36,296 nucleotides of DNA, from assembly GCA_016867855.1 (NCBI GenBank), contig VGIO01000007.1, positions 1 through 36,296 on the forward strand, read 5' to 3'. This stretch comes from Calditrichota bacterium (GTDB lineage Bacteria; Electryoneota; AABM5-125-24; Hatepunaeales; Hatepunaeaceae). The translations under genes were made by a program, and so were the position numbers. Positions 7,359 to 15,603 of the stretch are shown here, piece by piece. Every line of letters starts with the position of its first letter. Position 1 is the stretch's first letter. The notes below the pieces were generated by a model. The model had not been told where the DNA came from, ran no database searches, and was given only the letters and a program-made list of their open reading frames with translations.

Positions 7359-8717
7359 CTACCTTCCGGCATCCATTCCCGACCTCTGCGCATAGTTCTT
7401 ATACCAATCCACATCATTAACTTCGCCGGGCAGGGTCGAATGCACTAAAACATAGTCGTCAAATCCGCTGCGGTCAACGAAGACGAAGACGGCGCCGCCT
7501 TGCAGTTTGTGGTAGTTCCAGATTTCGTATGGTTTGGCGTGGATGTCGAGAGGATGGGTTTCGCGCTCGTCCGGCTCACCGTAAAGTGCATAAATTCTTC
7601 CCCGGTCGGTCTTATGTCCGGCGGTGCGGGAGTTATTCCAGCGCTTATCGGCTTCGGTTACGCGCTCGCGAAAAAAGCGCCGCGCCGGCACATCCGACGT
7701 GGCGGTATCATCGTCATAGCGCCGCCAGAAGGCTTCGAGAAACTGCGCCTTTTCGCCGACGCTCATATTTCGCGCCGCGGTCATTTTCGCCTTGGAGAGT
7801 AAAAACTCGACTTCTTTGAATTCGCTCTCGATTTTGGCGCTGTCAACTTCTACAGTCGGCTGTGCCGACGCTGCTATAGGTGGCTTTTCAGATTGGAATA
7901 TATAGAAGCGCTGGCTGCGAAAGGCGGTTTTGCCGCTCCCGGCCTGCTTGACTTCTATGTTTAATATCCAACTGCCGGTCGCCAAGGCATCGAGATGGAC
8001 GCTGTCGATATCAGCGAAGGCTTCCGGACCGGCGGTGAGTTGAGACAGCGGTAAGGTTAAAACCGTCTCGCCTAATCCGTTGGTAATCCAGCGGCGGATG
8101 AAATACTCGGCCGGCAGGCTGTCCGCCGCCGGTGGATAGACTTCGAAATATGAAATAAAATAAGGCTGCGTCAAGCCGAATAAACGGCGCGGATTGGGGA
8201 TGATGGCGCAATCGCCGCGGTCGAAACGGGGATGCTGACCGGCCGGCAGCAGATAACTGGAAAGTTCAATATCGGACAGCGTCAAATCGGCATCCTCGAA
8301 CAGATCCACGACCAAGGTTATCTGCCGGCGCCATTTATGGTTCGACAGGCTGTCGCGGGCTTCGGCGATCAAGCCATAGAGTCCCGTTTCGACGGCATAG
8401 ACCCGGCCGTCGATGATGCGCTGGGCTAATGTTATTTGAGACGGATCGGATATTATATCTTCGATAATCCAACTGTCGGAAGCCAGCAGGGAAGTGTCTT
8501 GGACAATGTCAACCTTGAGATGCAGAGCGCCATACCACCCGCCGGGCGTCTGATAGTGCGTTAAAGCCGCGCGCGGCAGGTCGAGATAGAGCTCGACATA
8601 AGCGCGTCCCTGTTCACCCTTGAAGCGGCAGACATCGACGCTCAATTCAGCCGCGGCTTCAGGAAGGTATATAATCGTCCCTAAGACTAACAATCTTAAT
8701 ATATTCGATGTTATCAT
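7359..8717 (-). CDS. GWxTD-domain secreted protein
   Basis: 452 residues. A hydrophobic signal segment spans residues 3-23 (probable cleavage near EAAAE). The C-terminal 130 residues follow the GWxTD family: KAQFLEAFWRRYDDD, RFFRERVTEADKRWNNS, then TDRGRIYALYGEPDERETHP, PYEIWNY, a FVFVDRSGFDDYVLVHST strand pair, and a final DVDWYKNY. The name-giving motif is altered to GHKTD, with His where Trp is usual, though the TDRGR-IYALYGEPDE core is intact. The N-terminal part matches the beta-rich region normal in this family. Members are common in Gemmatimonadetes, KSB1 and related phyla; the function is unknown. The gene starts 8 bases after the smc stop codon and is probably co-transcribed with it. 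Confidence 0.9.
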   Translation of the reverse strand: MITSNILRLLVLGTIIYLPEAAAELSVDVCRFKGEQGRAYVELYLDLPRAALTHYQTPGGWYGALHLKVDIVQDTSLLASDSWIIEDIISDPSQITLAQRIIDGRVYAVETGLYGLIAEARDSLSNHKWRRQITLVVDLFEDADLTLSDIELSSYLLPAGQHPRFDRGDCAIIPNPRRLFGLTQPYFISYFEVYPPAADSLPAEYFIRRWITNGLGETVLTLPLSQLTAGPEAFADIDSVHLDALATGSWILNIEVKQAGSGKTAFRSQRFYIFQSEKPPIAASAQPTVEVDSAKIESEFKEVEFLLSKAKMTAARNMSVGEKAQFLEAFWRRYDDDTATSDVPARRFFRERVTEADKRWNNSRTAGHKTDRGRIYALYGEPDERETHPLDIHAKPYEIWNYHKLQGGAVFVFVDRSGFDDYVLVHSTLPGEVNDVDWYKNYAQRSGMDAGR

Positions 8718-8725
8718 AAGATTAC

Positions 8726-11700
8726 TTAAACCGCCAAATTAGACTCAAGTTTGACCGAGACCAACTGCGAAATTCCGTTCTCGTCGAGCGTAACGCCGAA
8801 CAAGCAGTCGGCGGCTTCCATTGTGCGTTTATTGTGGGTTACTATCAAGAATTGGGTTTCCTTAGTGAAACTGCGAATCATATTGTTGAAGCGGACGATA
8901 TTGGCGTCGTCTAAAGGCGCATCCACCTCGTCCAATATGCAGAAAGGACTGGGACGGACTTGATAGATTGCAAAGAGCAGGGCGATGGCTGTGAGGGCTT
9001 TTTCGCCGCCGGAGAGCATCGATAGATTCTGCAGTTTTTTACCTGTTGGCGTGGCATAGATACGGATGTCGGCATCCAGCGGGTCAGCGCCGTCGAGTGT
9101 CAACCGCGCTTCGCCGCCTTCAAATAACGCACGAAAAAGATTTTGAAAGTTGACATTCACCTTGTCGAAGGTCTCGCGTAGACGGCGCCTGGCCTCGACA
9201 TCGATGCGGTCGATAGTCTCGGTCAGTAGTTCGACGCCGCTTTCGAGGTCTTTTTTCTGGTCGGTTAGAAAATGGTAGCGTTCATCCGCTGCTTTTAACT
9301 CCTCCAGCGCCAGCATATTGACCGGACCTAAGGCTTGCAGCCGGATTTTCATCTGTTCAGTCGATACATCGCTCAACGCAAGAGCCTTTAATTCGTTTTG
9401 GGCTTCCTCGACCGTCTCTGCATCGAGCGTCGAAATGACAATTCCAGCATCTTCGGTCAAGCGGCGGTCTATATCGCGCAGCCGTTCGCGTGAAGCCGCT
9501 AATTCGAGTTCGCCGGCATTGCGTTCCTGAAGGGTTGACTTCTGGAGTTCCTGCAATCTTTTAAGTTCGGCGGTAGAGCGTTCACGGTCGGCGCGCACGA
9601 CGCTGCGCTCGCTCTTGGCGTCATCTAAATTCTTCGCTATGTCGTCTTTTTCCTTACTAAGTAAAAGGCATTGACCTCCAAGCCCATCCAGGGCAAGTTC
9701 AGCGCGTTTGATATCGGACAGCGCCGAGGCTTTTTGCGCGGCGGCCGCGGACAGCGAACTATGCGCTTTATCCTTCTCCTTTTGGATCTTCTCCAGCGCT
9801 TGATGCAAAACATTGAGCCTCTCATCCAGCCCGGCTAATTCGGATAAGTAAGCCGACTTGGAGGCGAAAGCCTCATTTCGCGCCGACTCGGCCAGCCGGA
9901 TATCTTCTTCCGCTCGTTCCTTTTCCTGTTGGAGTCTATGCAGGAGAGACTCGCTGGCGTCAGGCACAGTTTCAGCCTCGGATTCGTTGTCTAATGCAGC
10001 AAGATGGCTTTTAATTCGCGCTTCTTCAGCATTCCAGGCGTCTAAGTGGAGCTGAAGCGCGGCTAAATCCGAGTTGAGGTTTGCCAGGCTGCGTTCAGTA
10101 GAGGCGACTTGGGCTTCGCAGTTGTGGCAGTTTTGACGGGTGGTGAAACAAGTCTTTTCCATCGCGAGCAGTTGTTGGCGGGCTTCGACGGCAGCGGATT
10201 CAGCGCGTATATTCTCTGCCTCTGCGGCTTCAGTATCGCTCTCCAACTGTCGCAAGCGGGCGCTCCAGCTGAGTTGATAGGCCTCCGGGTCGATGTCGCC
10301 GGCGAATAGAAGGCCGTCCGGATCTAGTCTCCAACCAGCCGGCGTCAATAGGCGGACATTGTGTATAGAAGCCCACCGGCACAATTCAGCGACAATGTTA
10401 TTATGAGGAACGCATAAGACGTTAGACAACCGTTTGCGTAAAAATTCACCCAATTCATCCGCGTTGTCGATAAGTTTATCGCACCAGAAGCAGGTTTCGG
10501 CGCCGGCCGGCAGACTAGGCTTGGCAAACTGCGGCGTTTTCACATTTACGGCGCGTAAAATCGTTTGTTCGCCTTTACCGAGGTGGGCAGCCAATTCCAA
10601 GGCGTCGGCGAGGCTATTCACATCGACAGCAGTCAAGGCGTCGCGCAGTGCAGCGGCGATTAGGTTGCGATATATTTCCGGGCATTCGACGCGTTCAGCC
10701 AGCGAAAGCAGGCGATGTTTGCGGACATAATTCCGAATGACTTGCGGCAGTGATGTCTGTGCTTCGCTGCGATTAAGATGCGCCTTTAAGGCGGCGCGCA
10801 CGGTTTCGAGCCGGGCGGCTGCTTCAGCCGCCCGACGATTTAATTTAGTTGATTCGACCTGGGCTTTCTCGAGAGCCTGTTCGGATTGAGAATACTCTAT
10901 TTCAGAGGCTTTAGATTGACGGCGATATTCATCCAACTTGGATTTGAGGGCGGCGATTTCGGTCGTCAACCGCTCCGATTGGAACTGCCCTTCTTGCAGC
11001 CGCGAAGATATGTTTTGGAGTTCAGTCAGGAGGCTGCTACGGCGCTCGGTAGCGGCGCGGGCGGCTTCGCGCGCGCGCCTAATATTGCGTTCGACATCGG
11101 CAAGCCGGTAGTTCAACTCGGTATAACGTTGGCGCGCGGCGGCGATTTCCTGTTCGCAGCGAGTGTCGGCTTCGCATTGCCTAAGGTTTAATTCTTCTAA
11201 TTGCGTCTTACGGACTTTGAGTTTGGCGATATCGTCGTTTGTTTGAACGATTATTCCATCGGTCTGTTTGAGTTCGGCTTCCAATTCAATTCGCTGTGCT
11301 TCGCTGCGTTTCAGTTCGGCTTTGAGATATTCGACGCGCTGGCGCGCCAGCGCGGCTTCGCCGTTTAACTCCGCTTCCCGCCTTTCATAACGTTTCAAAG
11401 ATTCCATCGTCCGACCGATGCGATCGTTGAGGGCTAACTCGCGCGCCTCCAACGCCAGAAGATTGGCGGTCGCCGCGGCTAAATTGAACTCCAAATTCTG
11501 ATTAATCTCTTCGAGCCGACTCATTTCAGCCGTTAAATGCAGGCTGCGCGCTTGCAGGCGGAGCCTTTCGCAGCCTAATTCGGCGACGATACGGAGTTGG
11601 AGGGCGCGCTGCAAGTTTTGCGCGCGTTTAGCGCGAGCGGCTTGACGCTTAAGTGAGTGATAGGTCTTTTCGACTTCGTTATAGACATCGTTCAGTCTAA

Positions 11701-12265
11701 GCAGCGCTTCGCGGGTGGATTCCAGCCTGCGTTCGGCGGCTGTGCGCCGCGATTTGAAATGCGCCACACCGGCGGCTTCCTCGATTAAGACGCGCCGTGC
11801 TGTCGAAGGGCCGTTGATTATCCCGTCGACCATCGCCAGTTCTATTATGGAGTAAGCGCCGACACCGAAACCGGTATCCATAAATAAATCCATAATATCG
11901 CGCAGGCGAGAGGGATGGCGGTTGATGAGATATTCGCTTTCGCCGGAACGAAACAGACGCCGCGTCAACTCGATTTCGGTGTAATGAGTCGGCAGCTGGC
12001 CATTGTTGTTTTCGATAGTTAGGGTGACCTCGGCCATTCCGAGCGGTTTGCGTTTGGCAGTGCCGTTGAAGATGACCGACTCCATTCGCTCGGCGCGCAG
12101 CAGGCTGGTGCGCTGCTCGCCCAAAACCCAGCGCACTGCATCGACAATGTTGGTTTTACCGCAGCCGTTGGGGCCAACTACCGCCATAATGCCCGGTCGA
12201 AATTCGAGGCTGGTCTTGGCGGCAAACGACTTAAAGCCGACCATTTCCAGACGGGTTATGAACAT
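8726..12265 (-). CDS. smc: Chromosome segregation protein SMC
   Basis: 1179 residues, the normal SMC length. Residues 1-160 hold the N-terminal ATPase half with Walker A GPNGCGKTN (31-39) and the FKSFA motif. Two long coiled coils, rich in Glu, Arg, Ala and Leu, run from about 165-505 and 680-1020. They flank a hinge at about residues 510-680. The C-terminal half has the ABC signature LSGGEKALTAIALLF (from 1084), Walker B CILDEVDAPLDD (about 1109-1120) and a D-loop. SMC with ScpA/ScpB compacts and separates the newly copied chromosome; scpA and scpB are not in the window. ATG start at 12265 without a clear Shine-Dalgarno site. It is followed after 8 bases by the GWxTD gene. Confidence 0.98.
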   Translation of the reverse strand: MFITRLEMVGFKSFAAKTSLEFRPGIMAVVGPNGCGKTNIVDAVRWVLGEQRTSLLRAERMESVIFNGTAKRKPLGMAEVTLTIENNNGQLPTHYTEIELTRRLFRSGESEYLINRHPSRLRDIMDLFMDTGFGVGAYSIIELAMVDGIINGPSTARRVLIEEAAGVAHFKSRRTAAERRLESTREALLRLNDVYNEVEKTYHSLKRQAARAKRAQNLQRALQLRIVAELGCERLRLQARSLHLTAEMSRLEEINQNLEFNLAAATANLLALEARELALNDRIGRTMESLKRYERREAELNGEAALARQRVEYLKAELKRSEAQRIELEAELKQTDGIIVQTNDDIAKLKVRKTQLEELNLRQCEADTRCEQEIAAARQRYTELNYRLADVERNIRRAREAARAATERRSSLLTELQNISSRLQEGQFQSERLTTEIAALKSKLDEYRRQSKASEIEYSQSEQALEKAQVESTKLNRRAAEAAARLETVRAALKAHLNRSEAQTSLPQVIRNYVRKHRLLSLAERVECPEIYRNLIAAALRDALTAVDVNSLADALELAAHLGKGEQTILRAVNVKTPQFAKPSLPAGAETCFWCDKLIDNADELGEFLRKRLSNVLCVPHNNIVAELCRWASIHNVRLLTPAGWRLDPDGLLFAGDIDPEAYQLSWSARLRQLESDTEAAEAENIRAESAAVEARQQLLAMEKTCFTTRQNCHNCEAQVASTERSLANLNSDLAALQLHLDAWNAEEARIKSHLAALDNESEAETVPDASESLLHRLQQEKERAEEDIRLAESARNEAFASKSAYLSELAGLDERLNVLHQALEKIQKEKDKAHSSLSAAAAQKASALSDIKRAELALDGLGGQCLLLSKEKDDIAKNLDDAKSERSVVRADRERSTAELKRLQELQKSTLQERNAGELELAASRERLRDIDRRLTEDAGIVISTLDAETVEEAQNELKALALSDVSTEQMKIRLQALGPVNMLALEELKAADERYHFLTDQKKDLESGVELLTETIDRIDVEARRRLRETFDKVNVNFQNLFRALFEGGEARLTLDGADPLDADIRIYATPTGKKLQNLSMLSGGEKALTAIALLFAIYQVRPSPFCILDEVDAPLDDANIVRFNNMIRSFTKETQFLIVTHNKRTMEAADCLFGVTLDENGISQLVSVKLESNLAV

Positions 12266-12554
12266 TTAAATATGGATGAGGGCATTTGTGCAGGTGTTAT
12301 TCCCGACGCTTATGTATATGTTTGTTAAGCGAGTGGGAGTGTCCTGATTCGAAGATTTTATATAAACCGGCATTGAGCGCGCCACCTAATCGCCGCCCAG
12401 GATAGAGGCGAACAGGCGCGCGGCTTGGCGCTAATTAGGGTCTGCTGAAAAATCCGAGAAAATGCCTTGCCATCTACTAACGAATCTAACACTTTTGTAA
12501 TTACCTCAATAAATAAAGTCTTATAGTAAGACAGATATTCGGCTTGTTGCGAGA
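12266..12554. other. Intergenic region with a partial or hybrid MITE-like repeat
   Basis: About 290 bases between smc and the HD-GYP regulator, with no gene seen. Positions 12433-12506 hold a repeat fragment, described separately. The rest is unremarkable apart from a G+C-rich patch at about 12375-12430. The smc promoter must lie here, but I cannot place it. Confidence 0.6.
12433..12506. repeat. Hybrid or deleted MITE-like element
   Basis: The left end (AATTAGGGTCTGCTGAAAAA, then GAGAAAATGCCTTG) matches the left end of the element at 35665-35793. The right end (GCCTTGCCATC, AACACTTTTG, TAATTACCT) matches the right end of the 149-bp elements at 26296 and 28363. It lacks the central palindrome. 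It looks like an internally deleted or recombinant copy. Confidence 0.6.
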
Positions 12555-13631
12555 CTATTTATCACCGGCTTTGTCAACGATGTTATTGAGCGAAGTCAAC
12601 ACATCCACTAACAGCGGGTCGAAATGCTCACCTTTGTCTTTATCTAACTGTCGAAACGCTTCCTCAATCGACACCGCCGCCTTATAACAACGTTGGCTAA
12701 CCAGCGCGTCGAACACATCCGCCACGGCGCATATTCGTCCGAGTAGAGGTATATCATCGCCTGCTAATCCGCTTGGATAGCCGCTGCCGTTCCACTTTTC
12801 GTGGTGCGTCAGGGCAATTTTTTCACCGGTCTGGAGCAGGTCGGAAGTCGAGTTAGTGAGAATGTTGCCGCCGATTGCTGGATGGCGGCGCATAATCTCC
12901 CATTCTTCGTCGTTCAATCGTCCGGGTTTGAGGAGTATGTTTGGATCAACGCCGATTTTGCCGACATCGTGCATAGGGCTGGCGTAGCGCAGCCGTTCGA
13001 GGTCGCTGGGCGGCAGGTTCAAAGCCTTGCCGATATTTTCGCACAGTCGGCTGATGCGCTTCAAGTGCGCGGCGGTGGTCGGGTCTTTATATTCCGCGAT
13101 AATAGCCAGGCGGTGGATGGTGTCGATTTCTGACTCGCGCAATTTGCGTTGCGCTGCCGCCATACTGTCCAGCGCCAGTCTCAAGGCGGCCGAGCGCTTT
13201 TCGACCATTCGTTCGAGTCCGTCGCGGGATTGCTTAATTTCGTCCTGCGCCGATTTCATCTTCAAGAGCGACGACAGGCGCAGTTTGAGTTCGATGGTAT
13301 CGACCGGTTTGGTGATGAAATCGTTGGCGCCAACTTCGAAGGCGCGCAGCCGCCCTTCGCGGGTGATAACTCCGGTGACCATCACAACCGGCAGGTCCTT
13401 AAAATCGGTTGTATCGCGGATGCGTTCAGCGACATCGTAGCCGTCCAACCCCGGCAAGTCAACATCCAACAGCACCAAATCTATGTCCAGGTGCAGTTTC
13501 GCCAGCGCTTCGTAGCCATCCACCGCACTCTCCACGACGAAACCGAACGCTAATATTAAATTTGAGAGACTCTGCCGGATAGTCTCATCGTCATCGACGA
13601 CTAAAATGCGTTTTGAATAAAGTTCGGGCAT
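12555..13631 (-). CDS. Response regulator with HD-GYP domain (probable cyclic-di-GMP phosphodiesterase)
   Basis: 358 residues from the ATG at 13631 (MPELYSKRILVVDDD). An upstream in-frame extension to 13838 overlaps the methyltransferase gene and has no family character, so I reject it. Residues 8-125 are a CheY-like receiver: acidic pair in VVDDDE, phospho-acceptor D56 in LLDVDLPG, and K108 in TKPVD. A short coiled coil (about 125-170) leads into an HD-GYP domain: HDVGKIG at 221-227, HHEKW and GSGYPSGL at 276-289, then ADVFDAL and the RCYK loop. HD-GYP proteins hydrolyse cyclic di-GMP. All key residues are present, so activity is expected. The start overlaps the end of the methyltransferase gene by 41 bases, which suggests co-transcription. 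No partner kinase is nearby. Confidence 0.94.
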   Translation of the reverse strand: MPELYSKRILVVDDDETIRQSLSNLILAFGFVVESAVDGYEALAKLHLDIDLVLLDVDLPGLDGYDVAERIRDTTDFKDLPVVMVTGVITREGRLRAFEVGANDFITKPVDTIELKLRLSSLLKMKSAQDEIKQSRDGLERMVEKRSAALRLALDSMAAAQRKLRESEIDTIHRLAIIAEYKDPTTAAHLKRISRLCENIGKALNLPPSDLERLRYASPMHDVGKIGVDPNILLKPGRLNDEEWEIMRRHPAIGGNILTNSTSDLLQTGEKIALTHHEKWNGSGYPSGLAGDDIPLLGRICAVADVFDALVSQRCYKAAVSIEEAFRQLDKDKGEHFDPLLVDVLTSLNNIVDKAGDK

Positions 13632-14412
13632 TTTTCTGTACGAGCCAAATTTGTTCACCGCCGTGTTTGAACGGTCCGTGTTTAAAATCACCAAACAACG
13701 CTTCGACTTTAAATCCACACAATTGCAGCAGATGCTCCATTTCCCAGCGATAAATCCAGCGCAGGTGCAGCGGGACAGCCGTTCGGTTGACGCTCCGGCC
13801 CAAGTCGTCGAATTCCTCGTGGATGCGTAACTCTTCAATGCGCTGCTCGACTAGGTCGATGGCGCGGCATTCCCACTCGATAACCTTATTGCCGCTGATT
13901 GGATGCTTGAATTCGTGCATTTTCTTCAACGCGCCGCTTAGAGAAGAAGTATGTTCGACCAGAATCCTCAAATTAGGGTCGAAGACATTAAAGATGAACA
14001 TTCCATTGTCAGTCAGCAGGTTATGCACAGATTTCAGCGTCGCGGTCTGGTCTTCGACGGTCAGGTTGTGCAGAAACGCGCGGAATGGGCAGATAATCAG
14101 GCGGAACTTGCCATCCAACAGCAGATTGCGCATATCGCCCTGGGTGAAGCGCACTTTAGCGCGAACCTCCGGCGCGAGCCGGGCGGCTTTCGCTTCGGCG
14201 ATTCGAAGCATATCCGGGCTGAGGTCGCTGCCAGTGATTTCAACGCCGGCTTCAGCAATCGGCAGCGTGATGCGCCCTGTCCCGCAGCCCAGTTCCAGCG
14301 CCGGTCCGCCTATCCGGACGGCTTCCGCGACATAGAACTCAAGGTCGCCGTCGAAACTCGCTCCAACCGCCGAGTCATAAAACAGCGCGTCGAGGGATTG
14401 GTATTGGTCCAT
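13591..14412 (-). CDS. Class I SAM-dependent methyltransferase
   Basis: 273 residues. SAM-binding motif I is ALELGCGTGR (38-47), followed by the acidic end of strand 2 in ITGSDLSPDML and by GDMRNLLLDGKF as motif II; LIICPFRAFLHN sits where the post-II loop is expected. This is the Methyltransf_25-type fold, acting on an unknown small molecule or lipid. The C-terminal section (EEFDDLGRSVNRTAVPLHLRW, then WEMEHLLQLCGFKVEALFGDF) is typical for this group. ATG start at 14412, 42 bases after the radical SAM stop; its last codons overlap the start of the HD-GYP regulator. The neighbouring radical SAM protein and glycosyltransferase hint at a shared modification role, but this is inference. Confidence 0.9.
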   Translation of the reverse strand: MDQYQSLDALFYDSAVGASFDGDLEFYVAEAVRIGGPALELGCGTGRITLPIAEAGVEITGSDLSPDMLRIAEAKAARLAPEVRAKVRFTQGDMRNLLLDGKFRLIICPFRAFLHNLTVEDQTATLKSVHNLLTDNGMFIFNVFDPNLRILVEHTSSLSGALKKMHEFKHPISGNKVIEWECRAIDLVEQRIEELRIHEEFDDLGRSVNRTAVPLHLRWIYRWEMEHLLQLCGFKVEALFGDFKHGPFKHGGEQIWLVQKNARTLFKTHFSRR

Positions 14413-14454
14413 TCAGTTATTGCAAGGTGTTAATTATTGACTGTTTTTCAGCTG

Positions 14455-15540
14455 TCACAGTTTCACATAAAGTTGTTTCAAGCCTTCGGTGCAGTTGCGG
14501 CACATCGGGATGCCGTTCCGCCCGCCGGAGTTGACGATGCGCCGGAACTCGCGCAAGGGACCGCCGGCGATATCGCGCCAGGATTGGGCGCCACCCTTTA
14601 CCGTCGACTCGCCGAAGTCGACGGCTCTGTTTGCCGCAGAGTGTCCCCACTCTGCGGTTTCATCGCTGCAGGATGGGGACATTCTGCAGCAATTTTCGGC
14701 GGGCAGAGACGCCCGCCCTACCGCTGCCGACTGTGGCGAGTCGGCAGCGGGCAATCCCAATATATTCCCCAAACCAAACTTCTTCGTCCAAAAGCAGCAG
14801 GGGAAGACCTCGCCGTTATAGGCAATTACGGCCGAATAAGCCAGCCGCCGGCAATAGTCGCGTGTGCGACGCATTTGCAAGCGCCCATCGACGAGGTCGT
14901 AGCGCCACAGGCGCCGGTCGTCCGGCAGGTCGTTCGGCGCTGAATTCACATCTTCCAAACTCGATACCCGGTAGGTCTTGAACTTCACCTTGTCCGCACC
15001 GCACGCATTAGCCAACCGCTTGACCGCCTGCAGTTGGTCGATGGTTTGCCGGCGGATGAGGCATTCGACGATGATTTTCGGAAGATGCACACCAGCCCGT
15101 TTGCGCTCTACCCGCAGTATCGCAATCCCTTCCAATATATCCGCCAGTTTCCCGCCTACGCGATACTGCTGGTAAGTGGCTTCGTCGGCGCCATCGATTG
15201 CCAGTGTGATGCGTTTCAGGCCGGCTTGAACTAATCGGCGCGCCAAATCGCCTTTGCAGAGGAGCGTGCCGTTGGAGTAGGTCTGCGTCCAGAGTCGGCG
15301 GCGGGTGGCGGACGTCGCCATCTCCGGGAACTCCGGCGCGCAGAGCGGCTCGCCGCGGTGCCACAGATTCAAGAACCGCACCGTGCGGGGTATCCGCTCA
15401 AGGACGCGCTCAAAATCTGCCAGCCGCATAATCCCTTCGCCGCGTCCGACCGCCGTCGGGCAGCCGGGGCAGGACAGGTTGCAGACGGCGGATGGTTCGA
15501 TGTGAAGCAGAAAATAGATTTTAGTTAAATAAAGGACAAT
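14455..15540 (-). CDS. Radical SAM protein with SPASM-like C terminus, carrying an in-frame hairpin-repeat insertion and no standard start codon
   Basis: The first in-frame ATG (15429) lies downstream of the radical SAM cluster motif CNLSCPGC (CX3CX2C), encoded at about 15460-15483, so the gene must start earlier. The frame is open back to the UnbV stop codon at 15604-15606 but contains no ATG, GTG or TTG; ATT at 15540 or CTG at 15510 are possible starts, and I give 15540. The core follows radical SAM order: RFLNLWHRGEPLC, SNGTLL, KRITLAIDGADEATYQQYR, KVKFKTYRV. The C terminus has Cys groups (CRRLAYSAV, FPCCFWTKK, MCRNCTEG) typical of SPASM-type auxiliary clusters. Between LGNI and GGAQSWRDIAGG about 53 residues are encoded by five short palindromes (14598-14755). 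The product is probably a maturase or tailoring enzyme; substrate unknown. Confidence 0.82.
   Translation of the reverse strand: MVLYLTKIYFLLHIEPSAVCNLSCPGCPTAVGRGEGIMRLADFERVLERIPRTVRFLNLWHRGEPLCAPEFPEMATSATRRRLWTQTYSNGTLLCKGDLARRLVQAGLKRITLAIDGADEATYQQYRVGGKLADILEGIAILRVERKRAGVHLPKIIVECLIRRQTIDQLQAVKRLANACGADKVKFKTYRVSSLEDVNSAPNDLPDDRRLWRYDLVDGRLQMRRTRDYCRRLAYSAVIAYNGEVFPCCFWTKKFGLGNILGLPAADSPQSAAVGRASLPAENCCRMSPSCSDETAEWGHSAANRAVDFGESTVKGGAQSWRDIAGGPLREFRRIVNSGGRNGIPMCRNCTEGLKQLYVKL
14598..14755 (-). repeat. Five consecutive short palindromes inserted in frame in the radical SAM gene
   Basis: Five hairpins in a row: 14601-14624 (arms CCGTCGACT/AGTCGACGG, loop CGCCGA), 14634-14657 (CCGCAGAGT/ACTCTGCGG, loop GTCCCC), 14665-14690 (GCTGCAGGAT/ATTCTGCAGC, one mismatch, loop GGGGAC), 14698-14717 (GGCGGGC/GCCCGCC, loop AGAGAC) and 14723-14748 (GCTGCCGACT/AGTCGGCAGC, loop GTGGCG). 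Every loop is 6 nt. On the coding strand the block has no stop codon and is read as a Ser/Ala-rich linker containing AADSPQSAAVGRASLPAE and EWGHSA. Confidence 0.9.
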
Positions 15541-15590
15541 ATGGACATAATGGACATAGTTGACAAAATGGACATAGTAGATGCAATGGT
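15541..15590. repeat. Tandem repeat at the 5' end of the radical SAM gene (ATGGACATA-like units)
   Basis: Imperfect direct copies of ATGGACATA, spaced by GTTGACAAA and GTAGATGCA, lie between the UnbV stop and the radical SAM motif. On the coding strand they supply three ATG codons, all in the wrong frame for the radical SAM gene; that frame ends at a TAA after about 17 codons. Expansion of this repeat may have replaced or shifted the original start codon. Confidence 0.65.
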
Positions 15591-15603
15591 CAAAGATTAT
15601 TTT

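Noticed and set aside
13632-13838. 69-residue N-terminal extension of the HD-GYP regulator
   Set aside because: It overlaps the methyltransferase gene, is rich in Cys, Ser, Thr and Arg as in an off-frame reading, and precedes a normal receiver-domain start at the ATG at 13631.
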